In this document: positions 8,807 through 17,889 of the stretch, piece by piece | Layout of the letters: each line of letters begins with the position of its first letter | How positions within the stretch are numbered: position 1 is the stretch's first letter | NCBI GenBank assembly: GCA_963835825.1 | Contig: CAWIGZ010000001.1 | Span: forward strand, 1,550,001-1,614,000 | DNA: 64,000 nt | Source of the DNA: JADGRB01 sp963835825 | GTDB taxonomy: Bacteria > Myxococcota_A > Polyangia > Fen-1088 | Direction of reading: 5' to 3' | Notes under the pieces: generated by a model | What the model was told of the DNA's origin: nothing | Databases searched by the model: none | Seen by the model: only the letters and a program-made list of their open reading frames with translations | Made by a program: the position numbers and the translations under genes

Positions 8807-10907
8807 GATCGCCGGCTCTGCAGACCGGTCCCGCCGGTCGCGCTGTCGCGGCCTGCCGCCTCCGCGGCAGGGCGGCCGCGAAGCGCGCCTCCTCGGCGCG
8901 GAAGTCGTCAGCGAACAGCGTCGCCACCGTGGCCGCCGCGGCGGCCGCGCCGCCCGCCGTGTGCGGCGCCAGCGCGGCGGCGAACTCGGCGGCGGTCCGA
9001 TAGCGCCGGTCGGGATCGACCTCCAGCGCCTTGGCGACGATGCCGGCGCACGGGGCGGGGAGGGCGGCGATGCGCGCCAACTCCTCGGGCCCGGGTCCGG
9101 TCGCGGCCTTCACCAGGAGCTCGTAGGTGGTGGCGCCGCGGTAGAGGACCTCGCCGGTCAGGCAGTAATAGATGACCAGCCCCAGAGAGAACAGATCGGC
9201 CCGTCCATCGATGCTGGTGCCGCGCGCCTGCTCGGGCGACATGAAGCTCACGTTCCCCTTGACCACCCCGTGCTCCGTCCGGGTCACCCGCCCCTCGGCC
9301 TTGACGATCCCGAAGTCGAACAGCTTCACCTCGCCGCGCGCCGACAGGAGGATGTTGCTCGGTGAGACGTCGCGGTGGACGATCCCCATCGGCCGCCCGC
9401 TGTCGCTCAGCTTCGAGTGGGCGTACTCCAGCGCCAGCAGCGTCTGCGCCGCCACGTAGAGGATCGTGGTGACCGAGGCCGGGCGCGCCAGCCGCTCCAG
9501 CGACCGGGTGGTGACGCGCCCCAGGTCGCGCCCGAGGATGTACTCCTGCGCCAGGTAGTACTCGTCGCCCACCTTGCCGAAGTCGAACACCGGGATGACG
9601 TTCGAGTGGACCAGCGTCGAGCCGAGCTTGGCCTCGTCGATGAACTGCGCCACCACCGCCGGATCCCGCGACAGCTCGGCGCGCAGCCGCTTGACGACGA
9701 AGGTGCGCCGGAATCCCTCGGCGCCGAAGGTCACGGCGGTGAACACCTGGGCCATCCCCCCTTCGCCCAGCAGATCGAGCAGCAGATAACGTCCAAAGCT
9801 GGTGGTCGAGGAGCGGGGGCTCGCGCCGGCCGCCCCGTGATAGTCCGTCGCGGCGTCGCCGAGCGCATCGCGGGTCCCGCGCCCCGTCGAGCCGGGAAGT
9901 TGCGCTTTCGGATCGCCGAGGCCCTGGTGCGTGCGTAAGAGAGGCGATCCCGATCCGGTGAGCGAGTGCCCGTCGCCGAGCTGGCGCTCACCTTCCGGGC
10001 CTTGCCCGGCGTCGCTGGTCGCCGGCTTCTCGCGCCGCAGCCCGAACACCAAGCCCCCGAGCGCGAGCAGGCCGGCCACCGACCAGATGGCGGCGGTGGT
10101 GACGACGGCGGTCCCCTCGGCGGCGTGCGCGGCGGCCGCGCCCCCGCCGAACGTCCAGAGCCAGAGCCCGGGAACGACCGGGCTGACCGCCGCCGCCCAG
10201 ATCCCGCCCGAGGTCCCCTCGGCGGACTGGTAGATCGGTCCGCGCCTCTCCGCGCCGATCGCCGCATGCAACAGCTCCCGCTCGGGCTCGGCGCCGGCCT
10301 CGAACACGCGCGTGCGTCCCGTCGGACAGCAGGATCGGCGCGCCGGCCTTCTCGGCCAGCTTGCGAATCGTCGCGTCGTCGATCGGCTTGGCCAGCAGCA
10401 GCACGGCCGGGACCTCGCCTGCCCGGGAGATCGACCCCGGCTGCCGCCGCCGCGAACGGCCTGCCTTTGCCCATCACGATCCGGGCGACCACGTCGTGGT
10501 CCTGGCGGGCCTGTCGAATGAGCAGGTCGGAGGCGAACTCGGCGTTCTTCATCCCCTCGATCACGTCGAGCTTGTCCCCGGTCGAAGGCGACGGCGTAGA
10601 CCTTGAAGGCGCTCCGGTAGGGCGCCCACCATTCCTCGGTGCGAAACAGATCCTGCAGCGTGGCCGCGTCGACGTTGCCCCGCAGCGCCGCCACCAGGCG
10701 GGGGTTGGAGGCGGCGTTCCGGGCCTCGAGCTTCAGCTCGCGCACCTGGGCGGTCAGCGCGTCGGTGGCCCGCAGGCCGTTCGACTCCGCGTCCCGCGCC
10801 GCCTCCTGTCGAACCGCCCGCGCCCGGCTGACGTCGACGGCGTGCGCGACGGCGAACCCCAGCGCCAGCACGGCGCCTGCAAAGAGCAGCGCGAGGGCTC
10901 TTTTCAC
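8670..10907 (-). CDS. Transmembrane sensor Ser/Thr protein kinase, frame interrupted three times
   Basis: Starts GTG at 10907 (MKRALALLFAGAVLALG). One transmembrane helix is followed by an extracytoplasmic sensor region, a second helix (LLALGGLVFGLR), a Gly/Pro linker, then a complete Hanks-type kinase domain. The domain shows the ATP loop LLGEGGMAQVF, the lysine in FVVKRL, the catalytic loop VHRDVSPSNI, KLFDFGI and the SPEQARG segment. Extra bases near 10579, 10431 and 10312 break the frame in the sensor region; three insertions return it to the original frame. The C-terminus is uncertain. Read straight through, it ends at 8670, 137 bases inside the next gene. A further shift could end it at a TGA overlapping that gene's GTG. 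It is 65 bp downstream of the Gld-type ABC genes. Confidence 0.8.
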   Translation of the reverse strand: MKRALALLFAGAVLALGFAVAHAVDVSRARAVRQEAARDAESNGLRATDALTAQVRELKLEARNAASNPRLVAALRGNVDAATLQDLFRTEEWWAPYRSAFKVYAVAFDRGQARRDRGDEERRVRLRPAHSTGPPGPRRGRPDRDGQRQAVRGGGSRGRSPGQARSRPCCCWPSRSTTRRFASWPRRPARRSCCPTGRTRVFEAGAEPERELLHAAIGAERRGPIYQSAEGTSGGIWAAAVSPVVPGLWLWTFGGGAAAAHAAEGTAVVTTAAIWSVAGLLALGGLVFGLRREKPATSDAGQGPEGERQLGDGHSLTGSGSPLLRTHQGLGDPKAQLPGSTGRGTRDALGDAATDYHGAAGASPRSSTTSFGRYLLLDLLGEGGMAQVFTAVTFGAEGFRRTFVVKRLRAELSRDPAVVAQFIDEAKLGSTLVHSNVIPVFDFGKVGDEYYLAQEYILGRDLGRVTTRSLERLARPASVTTILYVAAQTLLALEYAHSKLSDSGRPMGIVHRDVSPSNILLSARGEVKLFDFGIVKAEGRVTRTEHGVVKGNVSFMSPEQARGTSIDGRADLFSLGLVIYYCLTGEVLYRGATTYELLVKAATGPGPEELARIAALPAPCAGIVAKALEVDPDRRYRTAAEFAAALAPHTAGGAAAAAATVATLFADDFRAEEARFAAALPRRRQAATARPAGPVCRAGDRERHGRDRASGARTTAPAHRPDRAARAARSRGRRPPDHPALPRAR

Positions 10908-10972
10908 CCGCCGATTCTTTCTCGCACCGGTCGCCGCGTCAACCCATGGTGGCGCCGGCGAGGGTCGCCAGG

Positions 10973-12021
10973 TCAGGGCGCGGCGAGCAACTTCTGGGCG
11001 TCGGCGACCAGCTGTCCGCCGTTGTGCAGCTTCATCCAGCCGGCGCTGTGCTCGGTGCGGGCATAGACGTCGCCGGACGAAGCCTCCGAGGAATCCTCGG
11101 AGATCCCCCCGGAGGCCTCCACGCGCGCCAGCTCCATGTAGCCGACGGAGCTCTTGCCGTCGAAGTAGTCGACCCGCAGGACGACGGTCGGCTTGCCGCC
11201 GGCCGGCTCCTCGCCGCGTCCCAGGAGCTCCGAGGGGAACGCGCGCCAGACGGCGTCGTGCCAGTTCTTGGCCATCTGATCGCGCTTGTCGGGCGTCTTG
11301 GCGGGCGCGAAGCCGGCCTTGGCGCGCGCCTCGCGATCGAGCTGCACGTATTCCTTCGATTTGCCTCCCGCGGCGAGCACCATCCGGTCGAAGTCCCCGG
11401 GCTCGAAGGCGTGCAGGCGGCGGTCGACGAGGTGATTGGGGTTCTGCAGGTCGGCGAGCAGTCCGCGCGGCATCAGGTAGACGTGTCCGTCTGCTGGTGT
11501 CGCGCAGGAAGGACTCACCGCCGGGCGCCTTTTGGGGCTGTCCGATGACGTAGTGGTGGACCTCGCCCTTGACCGTCACGTCGAGCTTGCGGGTCGGCGC
11601 GTCGAGCCCCAGCTCCTTCAGCTTGGCCGCGTCGAGCTGTCCGAACGCCCGTGGCGAGACGAGCGGCGCGAACTGGTCGAGCACCTTGGCCGCCTGCTCG
11701 GCGCCCACCAGATCGCGCGGCGGGGCGGGGGTCGGCGGCTCCTTGGGCTTGGCCTTCTTCTTGGTCGTTCTTGCTGATCGACGCTTTTGCGTCGGGGACC
11801 AGGTGGATCCAGACCGGCGGATCCTTGTCGCCGTGGCCGCGTTCGAAGTCGACCGCGTTGTGGTCGTCGGCGTAGTGGACGCGGGAGACGTCCATCTTGG
11901 CCGCGTCGAGCACGGTCACCGAGCCCGGCGCGTGCTCCGGCTGGCGCTGCGAGGTGAGCAGCGCGGCCAGGAGGCCGACGGCGGCCAGGCCGCCCTGCGT
12001 CGCAGCCGCGCGGCCGGTCAT
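10973..12021 (-). CDS. DUF4340-type protein of Gld-like ABC system, copy 1 (two frame breaks)
   Basis: ATG at 12021, overlapping the GldG-like stop by 4 bases. An N-terminal transmembrane helix (LAAVGLLAALL) is followed by repeated beta-rich DUF4340 units: TVLDAAKMDVSRVHY, then LKELGLDAPTRKLDVTVKGE and VYLMPRGLLADLQNP. Extra bases near 11768 and 11496 break the frame; 1049 bases minus two gives 349 codons. DUF4340 proteins are the usual fourth partner of GldF/GldG-type ABC transporters and probably sit on the periplasmic face. The full-length paralogue at 34064-35512 supports this reading. Confidence 0.75.
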
Positions 12022-13908
12022 GGCGTCGCTCCTTGCGGCGTGGCGGGCGAGGTCGGTGCCCCGGGCGCGGTCGGGCGTTTCCTGCGGCGCGTCCTGCGGG
12101 TGACCATCACGCCAGCCAGCAGCACCAGCGCGGGACCGAGGAAGATCGTCCCGTAGAACCAGATCACGTCCTGCTTGCGCGTGTGCGAGACCGGGGCGTC
12201 GGCCTCGGTCGAGGTCTGCCCGGTGAAGGCCTCGTCGCCCATCAACCAGTGCGAGACGTCGATGGCCAGCAGCTGATTGGCGGCGACCGGCAGCGCCTCG
12301 TCGTCGAAGAGATCCGAATCGGCGAGGACGAACACGCGGGCGTCCTTCTTGACCGCCGTCGCGGCCACCTCCCAGGCGCGGCGCTCCTCGCCGGGGTCGG
12401 CCTGGAAGTTGCCGTTCTTGTCGGCGAACGTGGCGTGGTGCGCCTTGATCGGCGAATCGACGGTCACGCCGCTCTTGGCGGTCCGGTTGGCGTTGATCCA
12501 GCCGGCGCCCGGGAGAATGATGGGGGCGCGCACGCCGAGGTGCTGCAGCGTCGTCACCGACGGATGCGAGCTGTAGGTGACGGTCACCAGGTTGGTGCGA
12601 TCGCTGTCCGGTGTGCGTGCGCCGGGCGAACGCCTGATCGTTGGCCAGCATCACGTCGTGGTACTCGAGATCGAGGGGCTTCAACACCTCCGGCATGGTG
12701 ACGTGGTTCTCGGGATCGAGCGCGAGGAGCAGCCGCCCGCCGCGGTCGATGAAGCGGTTGAGCGCCGCCGACTCCTCGGGCAGGAACGGCTTCTGGGGTC
12801 CGATCACCATGACGACCGTGACGTCCTTGGGGACGTCCTGCATGAGGCCGTCGGCCGCGCCCAGGTAACGGAAGTCGTAGTTCTGGTCGGCCAGAATGTC
12901 GCGGAAGGTCTTGATGCCGGGGCGCTTGTCGGTGTCGTTGACCGGCCTCTCCCAGTTCCGCTCGCCGTGCCCCTGCGTGAAGGCGACCGTGCGGGGCGGC
13001 TTGACCATCAGCATGAGGCGCTGCTGCACCTCCTTGTCCAGCGTCCGGAGCGCGTTCTTGGCGCTCTCCAGCTCGCGCGGCAGGCCCAGCTGTTCGTGGC
13101 GGGGGCCGCGCACGAAGACGATCACGCCGTTGCTGGAGATGCCGTACTCCTTGGCCTTCAGCGGATCGATGTCGAAGTCGTAGTGGGTCAGCTTGAGCTG
13201 GCCCGACTCCCGCGCCAGATCCTGCATGTAGTTGTCGACCTCTTCGCGGACCTCGCTCCCCTCGGGGAAGAACTCGGCGACCTCGATCGGCTGGTCGAGG
13301 TTGCGCACGATCCGGCGCGACACCTCCCCCGGGCGGGTGGTGCGGAAGTACGCCAGGTCGAGCTTCTTGTCGCGCTCCGAAGCCACGTAGGCGGCGGTGA
13401 AGGCGAACACCAGGGCCGCCGCCAGGCCGAGGCCGGAGAACATCGCGTCGCGGACGCGGCCGACCTCGATCTTGGGGGCGCGGGCGATCTGCGCGTAGGC
13501 CATCTCGATGAGCGCGATGGGCCAGGCGGCGGCCAGCCAGATGGCCGGCCAGAGCGCCGCCAGCGCGGTGGCCAGCCGCGGCCAGCCGTGCTCGAGCGGC
13601 TTGCCCTTGCCCAGCACCGTCGGCAGATCCGACTGCGCGAAGTAGAGAGCCAGCGCCAGCAGGCCGAGCCCGTAGAGCCCCAGCAACATCCGCTCGACCC
13701 GCCGCCGATCGGGCGCGGCGCTCGCGGCGCGTCCGGCGCGGACGACCATCGCCGCGACGACCAGCAAGAGGCCGCCCACGGTCGCCACGGCGCGGGCCCC
13801 TCCGGCGCCGATCAGCCGCTCGCCAAAGAAGACGGCCAGCATGCCGGCGCCCCAGAGCGCCGACCAGCGCGCGGAAGGCTTGACGGTCCGGGTCGTTGCC
13901 GTCGTCAT
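12018..13908 (-). CDS. GldG-like ABC transporter auxiliary protein, copy 1 (one frame break)
   Basis: About 629 residues after correction. Three or four transmembrane helices lie at the N-terminus, then the large GldG/ABC-type uncharacterised domain (SRRIVRNLDQPIEVAEFFPE; VAFTQGHGERNW; VTVVMVIGPQKPFLPEE; GGRLLLALDPEN). A final helix (TIFLGPALVLLAGVMV) precedes a basic tail. The frame breaks near 12615 by one extra base. 1891 bases minus one is 630 codons. It overlaps the permease upstream and the DUF4340 gene downstream by 4 bases each, so all are co-translated. This family forms gliding- or envelope-associated ABC complexes whose substrate is unknown. Confidence 0.8.
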
Positions 13909-14631
13909 TTCCACCTTCGGCTCTCCATCACCCGGGTCGCCGAGAACAGCGCCACGTAGGTGACCATCAGGTAGTAGACGACGTCCCGCAGGTGAACCGC
14001 GCCCGATTGAAACGGCGGGAAGTGCTTGCCGTGCAGCGCCATCGCGACGAACAGGTCGTTGAGCGGCCGCTCGGTCACCTTGCCCAGCAGCCAGCAGACG
14101 ATCAGCGCCACCACGATGCAGCCCGAGAAGATCGCCGCCAGCACCTGCGTCCGGGCGATGCGCCGACCCGAAGGTCCCCAGCGCCAGCGTGGCGCTGCCG
14201 AGCAGCAGCAGGCCCAGGTAGCCGGCCGCCATGTGGCCGAGGGAGATCTTCCCGTTCACGAAGATCAGCGCCGGCATGTAGACCGAGGCCAGCGTGATGA
14301 GCGCCAGGAAGACGAAGGCCGAGAGGAACTTGCCGAGGACGATCTCCCAGTCCTGCACCGGCGACGAGGTCAAGAGGACCAGCGTGCCGGTCTGGCGCTC
14401 CTCGGCGAGCAGGCGCATCGAGATGAAGACGCTGGCGATGATGGTCGTGCCGCTCGAGAAGTAGAAGAAGAGGCTGAGGACCTCGGCCGACAGCTTGTCC
14501 GGTCCTCCCAGCGCGAACGCGTTGAAGAGGAGCCCGTCGACGATCAGGACCGCCGCGGCGATGATGTAGCCGGTCATCGACCGCAGGTAGGCCGACAGCT
14601 CGCGGCGCGCGATGAGCAGGGTGGCTTTCAT
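13905..14631 (-). CDS. ABC-2 type permease, GldF-like, copy 1 (one frame break)
   Basis: About 241 residues with six hydrophobic helices. The start MKATLLIARRELSAYLRS and the motif RLLAEERQTGTLVLLTSSPV are typical of GldF/NosY-like ABC-2 permeases. The end ESRRWK is identical to the end of the paralogue at 37199. One extra base near 14161 breaks the frame; 727 minus one gives 242 codons. It overlaps the ATPase stop by 4 bases. Confidence 0.82.
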
Positions 14632-15574
14632 TGCGTCGGCGTCGCCTCCGGACCCTTGGTGAGCTTGAGGAAGATCGACTCGAGCCGGGCGGCCCCCTTG
14701 TCGATCCGGAGCAGATCGATGCCGTTGCCGATCAGCGCCCGCGCCACCTTGGGGCGCAGGTCAGGGGCGCCCTGCAGCGAGAGCAGCGCAACCCCGTCCC
14801 CCTCCCGGACGACAGTGCACTCGCCGATTCCGGTGACGGTGCGGGCCACCTCGATGGCCCGGGTGGCGGCGCCCACCACCTCGACCTCGATCGTTCCGCC
14901 GCCGCCCAGCTGGGTGGCCAGCTCCTGCTCGCTCCCCTGGGCGACGATCTCGCCGTTCTGGATGACCAGCAGGCGATCGCAGGTCTGGCTGATCTCCGAG
15001 AGGATGTGGCTCGACAACAAGATGGTGTGCTCGCCGCGCAGGACCTTGATCGTCGCGCGCATCTCGACGATCTGCACCGGGTCGAGCCCGCTGGTCGGCT
15101 CGTCGAGGATCAGCAGCTTGGGCTTGTGCACCAGCGCCTGGGCGACGCCCACCCGCTGCCGGTAGCCGTGCGACAGGCTGGAGATCAGCTGGTCGTGCAC
15201 CTCGCGGGTGGCGGTCTTCTCTTCGGCCTCGGCCACCGCGCGCGCCGCCTCGCTCTTGGGGACGCCGCGCAGCTCGGCGGCGAACGTCAGGTAACGGCCG
15301 ACCGTCATCTCGCCGTAGAGGGGCGGCGTGTCGGGCAGGAACCCGATGCGCCGCCGCACCGCGTGCGGATCGCGGGCGATGTCGATCCCGTCGACGGTCA
15401 CCTCGCCCGCGGTCGGCAGCAGGACGCAGCCGAGAATCTTCAGCGTCGTGCGTCTTGCCGGCGCCGTTGAGCCCCAGAAAGCCGATGACCTCGCCGCGAT
15501 CGATGGCGAAGTTCAGGTCGTGAATGGCGGCGTGCTCGCCGTAGTACTTGCGTCAGTCCTTTGACTTCGATCAT
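14628..15574 (-). CDS. ABC transporter ATPase, GldA-like, copy 1 (two frame breaks)
   Basis: ATG at 15574 (MIEVKGLT). After correction it reads K-Y-Y-G, then GFLGLNGAGKTTTLKIL (Walker A), the signature LSHGYRQRVGVAQALVHKP, Walker B LLILDEPTSGLDP and the H-loop SSHIL. The C-terminal domain is about 80 residues, as in GldA. Extra bases near 15551 and 15450 split the first 50 codons; the second lies inside the Walker A lysine-threonine region. 947 minus two is 315 codons. It is the first gene of the minus-strand run reaching 5781. Confidence 0.85.
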
Positions 15575-15707
15575 GAGAGGAGAGGGGGGGCGAAGCGCGT
15601 GAGGTCGTCCAGCTCGGGGCCAGGATTATGCACCGAAGTCTTGCGAGCGTAAAATCCTGGAACGCGTCCTCTTATTCCCGTTCCACGTGTGCTAGGTTCC
15701 TCCCGCC

Positions 15708-17106
15708 ATGTGTGGGGTGATCGGCGTCTTTGGACACCCGGAAGCGGCGAACCTGGCCTATCTCGGCCTGTACGCCCTCCAGCACCGTGGGCAGGAATCG
15801 GCGGGCATCGTGGCCACCGACGGCGAGAAGCTGCGCTCCGTCCGGGAGATGGGGCACGTCAACGACATCTTCACCGCCGATCGGCTGAAGGATCTGCCGG
15901 GTCACGCCGCCATCGGGCACGTGCGTTACTCGACCGCGGGCGACTCGTCCAAGCGGAACGCTCAGCCGATCGCGGTCGACTACGCCGGCGGCTCGGTGGC
16001 GGTCGGCCACAACGGCAACCTCGTCAACGCGGTCGAGCTGCGCGAGCGGCTGGAGGCCGACGGGTGCGATCTTCACGACGACCTCCGACACCGAGGTGAT
16101 CGTCCACCTCATCGCGCGCTCGCGCGAGCGGACGCTCCCCGAGCGGGTGGCCGACGCGCTTCGCCAGGTCCGGGGCGCCTACTCGCTGGTGTTCCTGACC
16201 GAGGACTCGGTGGTCGCGGTGCGCGATCCGATGGGCTTCCGCCCGCTGGCGCTCGGCAAGGCCAAGGACGGCACCTGGATCGTCTCCTCCGAGACCTGCG
16301 CCTTCGAGCTGCTCGGGGCGGAGTTCGTCCGCGACATCGCCCCGGGCGAGATGGTGATCATCGATCGCAACGGCGTTCGCAGCGAGCACCCGTTCGGCAC
16401 CGAGCAGAACCACCGCTGCGTGTTCGAGTGGGTCTACTTCGCGCGCCCCGACTCGAGCATCGACGGCCGGTCGGTCTACCGCGCGCGCGAGCGGATGGGG
16501 CGCCGCCTGTCGATCGAGCACGCCGTCCCCGCCGACGTGGTCATCCCGGTGCCCGACTCCGGGCGTGGCGGCCGCCATCGGCTACGCCCGGGAGAGCGGC
16601 ATCCCCTACGACCAGGGGCTGATGCGCTCTCATTATATGGGGCGCACCTTCATCGAGCCGTCGCAGCAGATTCGCCACTTCGGCGTGAAGCTGAAGCTGT
16701 CGCCGGTGCGCGAGGTGCTGGCCGGCAAGCGGGTGGTGGTGGTCGACGACTCGATCGTGCGCGGGACGACCTCGCGCAAGATCGTCGGCATGATTCGCGG
16801 CGCCGGGCGCCAGCGAGGTGCACATGCGCATCAGCTCGCCGCCGACGGTCGGCCCCTGCCGCTACGGGATCGACACCCCGACCAGCGAGGAGCTCATCGC
16901 CTTCGCGCACACGACAGGAAGAGATCCGCAAGTACGTGGGCGCCGACTCGCTCGGGTACCTCTCGCTCGAGGGGCTGTTCGCGTCGGTGAACGGCGTCCG
17001 CCGGGACGGCCAGGACGGCTTCTGCGACGCCTGCTTCTCCAACAACCAGCCGATCAACATCCAGCAGCCGGCCCGCCTGCGGCAGCTCCGGCTCATCAGC
17101 GCCTAG
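15708..17106 (+). CDS. purF: Amidophosphoribosyltransferase (four frame breaks)
   Basis: First committed enzyme of purine synthesis: PRPP plus glutamine to phosphoribosylamine. The nucleophile Cys follows the start Met directly (MCGVIGVFGHPEAANLAYLG), so there is no propeptide of the Bacillus type. The glutaminase region continues with LQHRGQESAGI and GHVRYSTAG. The phosphoribosyltransferase part has the PRPP loop VVVVDDSIVRGTTSR, and ADSLGYLSLEGL lies near the end. Extra bases at 16062-16064, 16561-16563, 16805-16807 and near 16917 break the frame; 1399 minus four gives 465 codons, the normal size. It is the first gene on the plus strand after a divergent gap of 133 bp that should hold its promoter. 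Confidence 0.93.
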
Positions 17107-17137
17107 GCGCAACCCAGGGAAGACGGGGAGCCCGGGC

Positions 17138-17770
17138 GTGGCGACGATCGCCGATTCGGTCGAGGTGGTCGCGGGGCCGTCGCCGGATGCCGAGGCGCTC
17201 GACGCCCGCGATCGAGGAGCTGCGCCGGCGGTTCCCCCGCGCGATCGTCGACCGCTACCTGGCGCTGTTGCCGTCCGCCGGGCGCGCGCGTCCTCATCGC
17301 GCCCGGCGCGGCGGTGGTCGGCGACGTGCGGCTCGCCGACGACGTCTCGGTCTGGTACGGCTGCGTGCTGCGCGGCGATCTGGCGCCCATCACCGTCGGG
17401 CGCGCGAACCAACGTGCAGGACGGGACGGTCCTCCACGTCGCCGACGACGGCCCGTGCGTCATCGGCGCCGACGTCATCGTCGGCCACCGCGCCATGCTG
17501 CACGCCTGCCGGGTCGACGACGCCTGCCTCATCGGCATGCAGGCGACGGTGCTGGACGACGCCGTCATCGGCGCCGGCTCGGTCGTCGGCGCGGGCGCGC
17601 TGGTCACCCAGCGGACGGTGATCCCGCCCCGCAGCCTGGTGCTGGGCGTCCCCGGCAAGGTGGTCAAGACCCTGACCGACGCCGAGGAGAAGTTTCACCG
17701 CGCCCACGCCGCCAAGTACGTCCGCCTCAAGGAGAACTACCTCCGCGACGCGCTCCGGGGGTCGAGGTGA
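17138..17770 (+). CDS. Gamma-carbonic-anhydrase-like left-handed beta-helix protein (three frame breaks)
   Basis: GTG start; about 209 residues after correction. A 40-residue N-terminal extension (IEELRRRFPRAI) precedes hexapeptide repeats: AAVVGDVRLADDVSVWYGCV, NVQDGTVLHVADDG and IGADVIVGHRAMLHACRV. The histidines in LHVAD and GHRAMLHAC are placed like the three zinc ligands of YrdA/CamH enzymes. The C-terminus has the usual helix after VLGVPGKVVKTL. Extra bases lie near 17209, 17280-17282 and 17398-17400. Activity as carbonic anhydrase is plausible but many family members lack it. A short open frame of 35 codons overlaps its stop (17767-17874) and is not called. Confidence 0.8.
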   Translation: MATIADSVEVVAGPSPDAEALDARDRGAAPAVPPRDRRPLPGAVAVRRARASSSRPARRWSATCGSPTTSRSGTAACCAAIWRPSPSGARTNVQDGTVLHVADDGPCVIGADVIVGHRAMLHACRVDDACLIGMQATVLDDAVIGAGSVVGAGALVTQRTVIPPRSLVLGVPGKVVKTLTDAEEKFHRAHAAKYVRLKENYLRDALRGSR

Positions 17771-17889
17771 GCGTAAGGGGTGGCCTGGCGGCTCAGGCCC
17801 ACGGCTCGGCGCGAATCACGCAGCACGCCGACTTCGAGCCCATCGCCGAGCGCGAGCGCGCTCGGATCGGCTGAACCGGGGCACGCGAC

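Noticed and set aside
8807..8890. Kinase and glycosyltransferase as one fused protein
   Set aside because: Needs one more frame shift in an unconserved region; the glycosyltransferase has its own GTG overlapping a possible kinase TGA.
17767..17874. 35-codon frame overlapping the gamma-carbonic-anhydrase stop
   Set aside because: No family, no separate ribosome site, and too short to separate from chance in this GC content.
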